From the NCBI GenBank assembly GCA_013399895.1, contig VXBA01003138.1, positions 116,256 through 180,255 of the forward strand: 64,000 nucleotides of DNA, in the 5' to 3' direction. The notes under the pieces are model-generated. The model did no database searches. It was not told the DNA's origin and saw nothing but the letters and a program-made list of their open reading frames with translations. This DNA comes from Serilophus lunatus. Lineage: Eukaryota > Chordata > Aves > Passeriformes > Eurylaimidae. This document shows, in pieces, positions 55,761 through 64,000 of the stretch. The position numbers were made by a program, and so were the translations under genes. The number at the start of each line of letters is the position of its first letter. The stretch's first letter is position 1.

Positions 55761-58700
55761 TGGAGTGATGGGGGAACAGGGACACGGGTGTGAGGGAGCA
55801 CCCGGGGCTGTTTGTCTGGCAGAAAAGCCGGTGGCAGGGAATGCCGAGCCCAGGTGATCCCCCCCAGCCCAGGCAGGCGGGAGCTGAGACTCAGGGAAGA
55901 GGTGGAGGAGCACCCGCACAGCCCCGGCTGTGTCCCGGAGAGAGGGAATGAGCCGGGCGCTGTTCCCCTTGGAGTCAGCGATGTCCCGGCTGGTGTGGGC
56001 ACAGCTCTGCCCGTAATGAGTCCGAGACATCGCCCCACAACCCTTGGGGCTGGTGTAAAGCACACGGGCAAAAAGTGGTCCTGGACAGCACGAGGAGGCA
56101 CAACCCTCTCAGCTCCCAGCTTGAAAAATCTGCCCCAATTCCTCCTTAAAAGGCCCTTTCTGTGCCCCTGGCTGTGCGGGATCCACAGTGTCGGAGGATC
56201 CAGCCTGGAGTGAATGCCCAAGGCTGTGCAGGCTCGGGTGTTCATACCTGGAATCGAGGAACCTGTGAGACGTGGGAGCTCCTCGTCTTTGCTGATCCTT
56301 CCCTGAACTGTCTGTGAGAGCTCATCCTCACACAGAAATGGGTCCCTCGTTCAGCCTCGCTGTGTATTTCCCCGGTGAAATAAAAGCACGGGAACATCTG
56401 CAGTGAGTCACACCCCTGGTCCATCAGGCGTGGGGAAATGAGGAGAGACCCAGGAGAAAGAGGGAGAGGATGGGGAAAGGTTTCCTTTTGCATTCCCTGA
56501 GTCTGGGCAAGGGTTCTGGAGCCAAAATGCTCAGAGATATTTGTAGACTTTTGGGAGTCTGTCCCTTCTCTTTTAGAACTGGTGTGTTCATTTGGTCTCC
56601 ATAGTTTCCTGAGGCTTTAGGAATGTGCTGTGTGAAAAAATAATCCCTCTTATTTGTTACAAACTTGCTGCCGGGTGAGGGCACACAGTACCCTCAGCTG
56701 TGTGTTCCGAGGAGGGGGGAGAGTTGTTCCGAGGAGGGGGGAGAGTTGTTCCTTTTCCACTTTCTCTGGAGTGGAACTCCTAGGATTTGCCATCCTAGGA
56801 AAGCCTATCATCTAAGAAAAAAAAACATTTATTTTTCAATTAGATTTTGGGGAGAAGCAGCCTGTTTTCTTCTATCCTAAGCAAACAGAGGACAAGTGCT
56901 CTATCATTTCAAAAAACAGTGCTGGAGATGCACTAAGATTTTAGTTATATTTAAGATCTGAAAAGGAAAATAGTCATTGCAGAAGTCCCTTATAATGTGG
57001 ATGGGAATTAGATCAGCCTAAAGGACCCAAAGCCAGCACTGCCAGGATCTGTGTTGGGGCACTGTTGATTTTAGCAAGTGCAGACATGCTTGACTGTCTT
57101 CTCAGCTTTTTCTCTGTAAATAGTAACAGTTTGTTTGTTTGTTGAGGTATTTCCTGGCTTAGGCAACTCCTGTTTGTCAAAGATGCAGTGAGATTGTGTT
57201 TCATCAGTAAAAATTGTGATAAATCATTTTTCTGCAGAGTAAATACCTTGTGGACAAAGGGGGTTTTGGGGCCAGGAGCCAGGGGAGGTGTGTGGGGAGG
57301 AAGTTTGTAGAGTCTTGAAACCATGGAATCCCTGGGTGGTTTGGGTTGGAAGAGACCTCAAAGATCATCCAGTCCCCTCCCCTGCCACAGACAGGAACAA
57401 GATATGCCATCTAACCCTGCCCTCTGCCAGTGGGAAGCCATTATCCATTGTCTTTGGATATTAGGAAAAAAATCTTGGCTGTGAGGGAGGGGAGGTCCTG
57501 GCACAGGTTGCCCAGAGAAGCTGTGGCTGCCCCATCCCTGGAAGTGTCCAAGGCCAGGTTGGAGCCACCTGGGACAGTGGGAGGTGTCCTTGCCCATGGC
57601 AGGGGGTGGAACAAGGTGGTCTTTAATATCCCTTCCCACCCAAATCAATCTAAGATTCCATGATTCTATGAGCACCCGAGGTGGATTGAGGGGAAGAGGA
57701 ATAAGCAGCAATAAAAACTCTCCTGATGAACCAGACTGTGACAATAACCTGGTGAAGCTGAAGCCATGTGCTTCACTCACTTTCCAGAGAAGCTCTTGCT
57801 TCCTCCCAAGAGTTTGCCTGCTGCAGGCTCTTCCCATGTGTGATTTCCATGGAGAGCTGCTTCTCATTGTGGTGCCCTCAGAGGCACTGCTGGGATAGCC
57901 ATGGGCACCACCATGACTTCTTTATCTGAGAGGCACCCACTGAAGCCAGGCTGACTTGTTGCCCACAGTCAGGTCCTACACACACAGGCTTAGCTGTAGC
58001 TGAGCTGGTGCTCATCGTGCTGTGCTTGTTTAAAGGGTTCAGTTTAAGGAATTGAGCCCCTGTGGGCAGACCTTTGCCCTGTGCAGTTACTGACCAGTCC
58101 AGTGGTGTGTTACAGCAACTCAAACATCCCAACCTGGTGAACCTGCTGGAAGTGTTCAGGAGGAAGCGGAAGCTGCACCTGGTGTTCGAGTACTGCGACC
58201 ACACGGTTCTCCATGAGCTGGACAAGCACCCCCGGGGGTGAGTGTTCTGCCTCTCCCTGCCACCTCTGAGCACAGGAGTCCTTGCTGCCCTGTGGATTTC
58301 CAGAGGAATTTCATTAATTACAGGTGAAGTTTCTCAGCCCGGTGCCCAGGCCTTGCTCTGTTATTGAGGTTTGGCAATGACTTCCTAAAGAATTGCTTCT
58401 GAGCCCCCGTGTCCCTGTGCTCACCACAGAGATGGGAGCGCTGAGCTGAGCATCTAGGTGAGCTTGGGCTGGCTGGGGAGCAGCAAAACCAACCTGGGGA
58501 GCAGCTTATGTGTCACTGCAGAGGTACCCCCAGCCCTCCTTCCACTGCTCCCTAGGTATTGTGCACATCTCTGGGCACTGGGGCACAGTGAGCACCCAAA
58601 TACAGAATCACAGACTCAGATTGAAAAAGCCTCTAAGACCATTGAGCCCAACTGTTAATCCAGCACTGCCAAGCCCACCACTAACCCATGTCCCCAAGGA

Positions 58701-61700
58701 CCACATTTACATGGCTTTTGGACACTCCCAGCCCTCAGGAGGACTTGTGGGTTGGCAGGAATTCCCAGGAGCTGTGCCTGCACCTCTCTGCACAGGCCCA
58801 GTGAACTCCCCCTCATACAGGCACCTGCACCAAGTGTGAGCTGCACACAGGGTTTGTTCTGTCCACACATTGTGACACTCCCACTAAATACATTGTCCCT
58901 AATTACCCATGGTGACTTGGTGCTGTGGAAATGCTAAGCAGAAGTTCATAAATCATTTCACAGGCCTGGAGCTAAAGGAATTGCCTGCAGGAGAGTGATT
59001 GGGGGTTGAGGAAACAAAAACCTGTTATTCCCTTCCTCCCTGATGGGGAGCTCTGGGAGAATGGAGCATGGTGATAGCACAGGGCTTTGTAAGCTGGTGA
59101 GCAGCTGTCATCCCAGTTTGAACCAGTTCACCTGGAATCTGGAGACAGGGTGGGTAACCCTTCTTGAAGAAAATACTTCACATTTGCTTTCCATTCATCA
59201 AAACAGCTCCAGTCAAACTTTGCTTTTCATCTTGGCTAGGGCAGATGGTCAAGGTTAAGATGGGTGGGCACACACTGTTTCTAGGTCATTTAACCAGCTC
59301 CATCCCCTTGTCAGGCTGTCACTGCAGCATTCTCATCATTCTGGGATGTTTCTGGAAGGAATCTCTAGGGTTATGTCAGCATAAGACTTTCAGCACTAAC
59401 AGCAGAAAGTGAAAGCCAGGCTTGAAAGAAAAACCCAGGCTTGTATTGTTTTGGTTTAGTTTTTGGGTCGGGTTTTTTTTTTTCTTTATGACAAATCAGA
59501 AGCTTTTCAGCATTAAATACATGAGATAAAATTGTTTGAGCTTGAAAGTGGCAAAATTGCCAGCCCTGCCTTTCCTGGGGCTGTTGAAGATCATTACAGG
59601 CAGCCAAGGAAGTTTAAGAACTGTTGCTCAGTAACTGAAAGAGTGGAGAGAAGGCTGGGAAGTGTTTGCCAGCTGTGGGAGAGAAGGAGGGGGGCTCTCA
59701 TCAGACCTTTAGACTCTTGTAGGAACATCCTTCCCTGACCCATTTTGTCACCTCTCTGGACAATCAGTGCCATGACAGCATTGCGCAGCTGCCATGGATA
59801 ATCCAACAGTTCCCACCCCGAGCAGTTGCAGAGGCAGAAGTGCCTGCTGGCATTTCAGGATTGCCGGGAGATGTGGGTGCTGGAGGCAGCCAACAGGACA
59901 GGATCTGACACGTTGCTGTGTGGTCACCAGTGGCACCAGACACACTGTCACAGTCTAAACTGCCATAAATCCTTGTGTCTGGTTGCACTGACTGGATTTG
60001 GAAGTGTTTTCTGACTCAGTCCCTGATGATTTTGCTCAGAGGTTCCTGTACAATGCCAGCACTCAAAGGTCTCCTTTTCCTTTTTCCTGTAATGGTGAAG
60101 GGGTTTTTAATGGCCAAAGTAAAACTGTGGTTTTTTCCAACAGAGTTCCAGAGTATCTGGTGAAGAGCATAACCTGGCAGACCCTGCAGGCTGTGAACTT
60201 CTGCCACAAGCACAATGTGAGTCCCCTGAACAGCACTGGTTGCTGGGACATGGCCTTGGAGGAGAGGGAGGTTTTGCTGGCATTTCCCTGATTACGGAGC
60301 TTTCATGGGATGAAATCAGATTCCCTGTTTTCAACAGGAAACACATGTGAAATATTGGGGTATGCCCACAACAGCTGCATTTAGTGTCACACAGGCCCCT
60401 TGGGATGGCTCACAAGGAATGGTTTGCTCTGATCACCTTAGACAAGCTTCCAGGTGGAACAGGAATGTCTCCTTGTGTGTTCCCTGTGCCCTGCACTGCT
60501 GTTGACATCTAAAAAACTGCCTTACCAGCCCATCAGATCAGCTGAGAGCTCAGCAAACTTCTGTTGGCAGTCTCAGGCCTTGAATCATGACACCAGTTGA
60601 AAGGTTTCAAAACTTAGACACAGTAAAGTCCTTTTACAAACCATCCTCTGCTTTCTGGAGGAAGGCACAAGTTGTGTGCATGACAGATATTTTAGTGGGA
60701 GCCCTTTAAGAAGCAGAGAAAGAGAAGGAGCCTGTTGGAGAAGTTCTTTAGGCAAATTTAGCTTTCTTTAATTGTCTTGTATTTGTTCATCTGCCAAGGT
60801 TTGAGATTTAAGAGTGGGGCAGGAGATCACCCTGGAATGGAGGTTTAGTCTTTGCTGGGAGAATTATGTCCAGTTGAGCCACAGGAACTTGGCCACAGGT
60901 CTGTCCTGCTTCCAAGATTTGTAGGTTTGTGCCTTTTTTCTGTTCCCCTTGCTCAGTCTGAAAGATTTAATGGAGTTTTAGGGCAAAGGGAACAATGAGA
61001 TGCTGCAGCCTGACCTGCTGTATATCACACGTAATGAGGTTTTATGCAGCTGCCCTTTTTGGAACTCCATGGCAGTGGTTTAATCAGCAGCATTTCGGTC
61101 CTCAGGAGGAGACACAATAATTTACCACCAGTTTAAGGAGGACAGTCCAAGGTGTTTGTGCTGAGGTCACGGTGAGGGAGGGACACATGATCAAGACCCT
61201 GGTGAGTTGAGCAGAGCAAAAGAAATGAAGATCTCTGCTGGTCTGATCAGCACAAATTCTTTGCCAATTCAGTTGTTGTGAAGGTCAAGGTCACCTCCCA
61301 AAAATCACAGAATTGCTGATGTTGATGATGTTGGAAGGGAGATCATCGTGTCCAGCCCTACCACTCAACCTGGGTCAGCTAGAGCAGGCTACTCAGAAAG
61401 TTGGTTTTTTTTCCCCTGAGGATCCCAAAGATGGGCACAGAACTCTGGGTATGTCTCACCTGTGCTGAGCAGAGGTCAGTGAGCAGAGGTCAGCACAGAT
61501 GAGACAGCCCTTGCTGAGCTTTTCCAGCAGAACCATTTGCTTCCCAGCTGGTTCTGGGAGCTGAACTGGTGTCCAGGTAACACAGAGCTGCGCAGCTGAA
61601 GCTGGGAGCCTGCACAGAGTCTCATCCCAAAGGTGGGCTATGGAAAGGGAATTGTCCTGCCTGGCAGGACATGGCTTTAGCTGCTGCTCAGAGATCCTTC

Positions 61701-62801
61701 CATCTCCTTCAGCAGGAAGGATTGCCTGGCACAACATGCAAGGGGTTTGTGAATTCAGAGGGTATTTATCTAAGGGCCAGTTTAAATGCCTGCTTGTAAC
61801 CTTGTCTTTTTCTGTTTCCAGTGCATCCACCGAGATGTAAAGCCAGAAAACATCCTGATAACAAAGCACTCGGTCATCAAACTGTGTGACTTTGGATTTG
61901 CTCGAATACTGAGTGAGTGCTGCAACATCCTCGGCTCGTTAACACGGGAAAGCTCCACTCAGGTGCAGGGTCAGCCTTTCAAACACTCACTTGGCTTTGC
62001 CTGATGCACCTGCAAATCATCCTATATAAGAGGTTGTCGTGTTTTCCCAGGGAAGCTCTGCTAAAGGCTGGGAAAAGATCCCCCAGCCTTAAAGGAATGA
62101 GCCCAGACACTGCCGTGACAGACATCTGTAAACAGCCTGAGCTCCCTGCTGGGGCAGCTGAGCTGCTGGGGATGTTGGCAGTGGGGGATGGAAGTTGGCC
62201 TTGGGCATCTCGGAGCTGCCCAGCCGTTGTTTATGCAGTGCAGGAGACACAGCTGGAGTTCCCTGGCAGCCAGAGCCCCTCTGGCTGCCTCTGCAAACAA
62301 TGGCTTCACATTTTCCGTTGTAAATAAACCCCCTAATCTGGTTTATTTTAGCTCCTGTTCAGGCAAATCACGTGGGCTCTGGGAACTGCCCCCTGGCTGG
62401 TTCAGGGCCTTGCACATTTGCATCTGGAGAAAAACACGGTCCTGAGTTTTGCCAGATCCAAAGCGTTTCCAAAGTCGGGTTTTGCGGGTGGCCACTGACT
62501 CATCTCATTCCCGCCTGCCCAGGAGGTGCCCCAACGTGTGTAAGAGCTCGCTCTGACCCCACGCTCCCGTTTGTCCCTCTCCTCCCTGACCCCAACCCAG
62601 CTGGCCCCAGTGACTACTACACAGACTACGTGGCCACGCGGTGGTACCGCTCCCCGGAGCTGCTGGTGGGGGACACCCAGTACGGGCCCCCCGTGGACGT
62701 GTGGGCCGTCGGCTGCGTCTTCGCGGAGCTGCTCTCCGGGGCCCCGCTGTGGCCCGGCAAGTCTGACGTGGACCAGCTGTACCTCATCCGCAGAACTCTG
62801 G
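55545..62801 (+). CDS. CDKL1: CDKL1 cyclin-dependent kinase-like 1, N-terminal part (exons 1-5; continues past window)
   Basis: Joined exons: 55545-55712, 58116-58237, 60144-60216, 61822-61912, 62601-62801, giving residues 1-218. The last exon ends in phase 1 and no continuation is visible before 64000, so the 3' part is outside. Seen: P-loop GEGSYG (11-16), Lys33, alphaC LREI with Glu51 in the place of the CDK cyclin-binding helix, HRDVKPEN (124-131), DFG (144-146), TDY (159-161) followed by VATRWYRSPE, and DVWAVGCVFAELL. Known of the family: CDK-like kinases near CDKs and MAPKs, with a MAPK-like TxY activation motif and reported links to cilia. CDKL4 is the closest alternative; the ITKHSVIKLCDFGFAR segment and the position next to MAP4K5 support CDKL1. 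The start was chosen at 55545, not the in-frame ATG at 55251, because family proteins begin two residues before YE. Confidence 0.93.
56704..56752. repeat. 22-bp tandem duplication in CDKL1 intron 1
   Basis: Unit beginning gttccgaggaggggggagag, perfect copies at 56704-56725 and 56726-56747, then a 5-bp partial third copy. Confidence 0.92.
57318..57437 (-). mobile_element. CR1 fragment with internal deletion
   Basis: gtttgggttggaagagacct and tcaaagatcatccagtcccc, then a jump to aaccctgccctctgccagtg and ggaagccattatcca; the middle is lost. Confidence 0.82.
57444..57670 (+). mobile_element. CR1 3' end, head-to-head with previous
   Basis: ctttggatattaggaaaaaa, ttgcccagagaagctgtggc, gacagtgggaggtgtccttg and two terminal octamers (attccatg, attctatg). 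Confidence 0.88.
58116..58237 (+). CDS. CDKL1: CDKL1 exon 2
   Basis: Residues 57-97: QLKHPNLVNLLEVFRRKRKL with one conservative change, then HLVFEYCDHTVLHELDKHPR. Acceptor TTACAG, donor GG|GTGAGT; Gly97 is split. Confidence 0.94.
58602..58737 (-). mobile_element. CR1-related 3' end
   Basis: tacagaatcacagactcaga, ttgaaaaagcctctaagacc, cagcactgccaagcccacca and catgtccccaaggaccacat. Confidence 0.75.
60144..60216 (+). CDS. CDKL1: CDKL1 exon 3
   Basis: Residues 97-121, VPEYLVKSITWQTLQAVNFC then HKHN; alphaE region. Acceptor CAACAG|AG, donor AAT|GTGAGT. Confidence 0.94.
61305..61408 (-). mobile_element. Degraded CR1-related tail
   Basis: aaaatcacagaattgctgat, gatgttggaagggagatcat and cctgggtcagctagagcagg keep the CR1 outline with many changes. 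Confidence 0.5.
61822..61912 (+). CDS. CDKL1: CDKL1 exon 4 (catalytic loop, DFG)
   Basis: Residues 122-152, CIHRDVKPENILITKHSVIK then LCDFGFARIL, with catalytic Asp126 and DFG Asp144. The last exon base is A before GTGAGT, so codon 152 becomes Thr. Confidence 0.95.
62601..62801 (+). CDS. CDKL1: CDKL1 exon 5 (activation loop)
   Basis: Residues 152-219 (last codon split): GPSDYYTDYVATRWYRSPEL, then LVGDTQYGPPVDVWAVGCVF, then SDVDQLYLIRRTLG. TDY at 159-161. GC-rich, unlike exons 3-4. Acceptor CCCAG|CT, donor G|GTGAGT. The next exon lies outside the window. Confidence 0.95.
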
Positions 62802-64000
62802 GTGAGTGTCCCCCTGCCCTTGGCAGGACCAGGGCTGGCCCAGGGAGGCTTTCCTTTCCCTGGTGGGAATCAGGAGGTGCGTTCACCCGCCGTGGGTCTC
62901 TCCCTTTAGTAGCTGCTGGTGGATTTGGGGTGTTGCTGTCCTTAAGAAGTTTTCCTGGCACGATGGAAACGCGCTAACAGGATCCCGATGTGCCAGGCTG
63001 TGGAATCATCCCTCTGCTCTCTTCAGCAGTGGTGGCCTCTGGGAAGCTGGCTCTGGTGCTGGGAGGATTGGGAAAGATGTGGGATGTGTTTGGTGACCAT
63101 GGGATGCCCCTCCTGGTCCCTTGGGGTGGTTGGTGACTGCCTTGGGGAAAAGCAGCCCAGGAGCACCTGCCTCTGGTGCTCTCCTTTCCACATCTTCACC
63201 TGTTTCCACACAGAGAAATGAGGTGCCTGGGTCAGAAAGGATAAAAGGCCAAGAATATTTTGCATAAAGGCTTGAAAGATCCAAGTATTTTTCAGAGTTT
63301 GGTATCAAGCAAAGTGAGTGGTCAGTTAATATTTGGATTTAGTTCATCCAAGCTTTGGAGGTCTCGTAAGCCAGTGCCTGGGAAGGAGAGTGTGAACATT
63401 GCAGCTTATCTGTTCCATGGGTTTGTCTTTATTCATCAAGGAATTTTAGGAGCCATTCTGAATTTATTTGTTAAGTAAAAGGGCCATTATCCTCATAACA
63501 CTTGAATTAATCCAGTCTCATTGATTCTACTTGATCTTGGTGTGTAGAATCTGACTTCTTGGGTGACGACAAACAACCCCCACTTTTAACTGAAATTTGT
63601 TGGAGTGAACTGAGACTTGTAATTTTTACTGAGCAGTTTATAAAACTAATGGCTTTAAACACATAAGCTCCTTAGCTAGAAAATTAGTTCAACACCGGTT
63701 GCTTCATCCTCCAGAATCCATTAATGCCAGGGTTAGGTAGTTATAATTTATTTTTAATGAGAGGGTTTCTGCCAGGAGAGATTCCCGTTGGATCCAGGTG
63801 CTGGATGAGGTGATGTTTACAGAGAAAAGCTCCCTGTGGAAGCTGTGCCATTATGGGGTTTGGTATTTTACTGACTCCTTTGTTATGGATTTGATTTTAA
63901 CATTTTCCTTTCTCTGAGCTGCTCTAAGCTTCAAAAAAGCTGCCCTGGGGAAAAGCTACAGTGTGTTCCTGGTGGGGCTGCACTTCAGTTCTTTTCCACA
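62802..64000 (+). other. CDKL1: CDKL1 intron 5 (start), to window edge
   Basis: About 1.2 kb with no coding similarity to the next expected CDKL1 segment (which should begin DLIPRH in the family) and no clear repeat. The intron runs out of the window. Confidence 0.6.

Larger units (their letters stand above)
55713..58115 (+). other. CDKL1: CDKL1 intron 1 (2.4 kb)
   Basis: GC-rich at its start, with a 22-bp tandem duplication (56704) and a head-to-head pair of CR1 fragments (57318, 57444). No exon is supported. Confidence 0.6.
58238..62600 (+). other. CDKL1: CDKL1 introns 2-4 region
   Basis: Non-coding apart from exons 3 and 4. Two degraded CR1 tails (58602, 61305) are recognised. The rest, including 58738-60143 and 60217-61304, shows nothing I can name. 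Confidence 0.55.

Noticed and set aside
55251..55793. 180-codon open frame starting upstream of CDKL1
   Set aside because: It is in frame with exon 1, but the extra N-terminal residues do not resemble CDK-like kinases and cover promoter sequence. The ATG at 55545 fits the family.
55586..56245. Long minus-strand frames (207 and 219 codons) over CDKL1 exon 1
   Set aside because: These are explained by high G+C, which removes stop codons; the peptides are low-complexity Pro/Ser/Arg.
10855..57670. Repeated 150-390 bp blocks at irregular spacing, considered as a repeat array
   Set aside because: They are dispersed CR1 3' ends in both orientations with variable 5' ends, not a CRISPR-like or satellite array.
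1..64000. tRNA, rRNA, snRNA and snoRNA genes
   Set aside because: None recognised by eye on either strand. Divergent or short RNAs could be missed without a covariance search.
62802..64000. Next CDKL1 exon
   Set aside because: No segment after 62801 encodes the expected DLIPRH-type continuation behind an acceptor site, so the exon is taken to lie outside the window.

Overview
The window is vertebrate nuclear DNA, almost certainly from a bird. It has multi-exon genes with GT-AG introns and two GC-rich first exons. The dispersed repeats are nearly all CR1 (chicken repeat 1) retrotransposon 3' ends, recognised by the terminal block reading ggtcccttccaacccaaacc followed by an ATTCTRTG-type octamer. 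No Alu, L1 or SINE-rich mammalian sequence was seen. A songbird or related neoavian is plausible because one CR1 subfamily looks young, but the species cannot be named from this sequence.

Two protein kinase genes lie in tandem on the + strand. Positions 1-51339 (plus 3'UTR to about 54.4 kb) hold what looks like the complete coding sequence of MAP4K5 (GCKR/KHS1), a STE20/germinal-centre-kinase family kinase. I resolve 31 coding exons, all with GT/AG borders and consistent phase, giving an 863-residue protein: kinase domain (about 20-277), acidic and proline-rich linker (about 300-511), citron-homology (CNH) domain (about 512-845). A candidate 3-nt microexon (45122-45124) would add one Glu to the CNH domain. 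Positions 55545-62801 hold the first five coding exons (residues 1-218) of CDKL1, a CDK-like kinase with a MAPK-like TDY activation motif. Its remaining exons lie beyond the right edge. The MAP4K5-CDKL1 head-to-tail order agrees with what I recall of this neighbourhood in mammals.

Layout: 1-330 GC-rich promoter/first exon of MAP4K5 with a 3-codon uORF; 311-17614 very long intron 1; 17673-28332 long intron 2; 28333-36538 kinase domain and early linker exons; 36539-40063 a 3.5-kb intron; 40064-51339 linker and CNH exons; 51340 to about 54400 AT-rich 3'UTR with several polyadenylation signals; about 54400-55440 intergenic; 55440-55760 GC-rich CDKL1 promoter/exon 1; 55713-64000 CDKL1 introns and exons 2-5.

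The introns carry about 34 CR1 fragments in both orientations. The two points I would follow first are the 3-nt microexon and a highly similar inverted CR1 pair that brackets MAP4K5 exon 22. I see no bacterial-type system, CRISPR array, RNA gene or novel protein-coding gene. Most short open frames are CR1 or intron noise. No searches or alignments were run: orthologue comparisons are from memory and repeat boundaries are by eye (about +/-10-20 bp).
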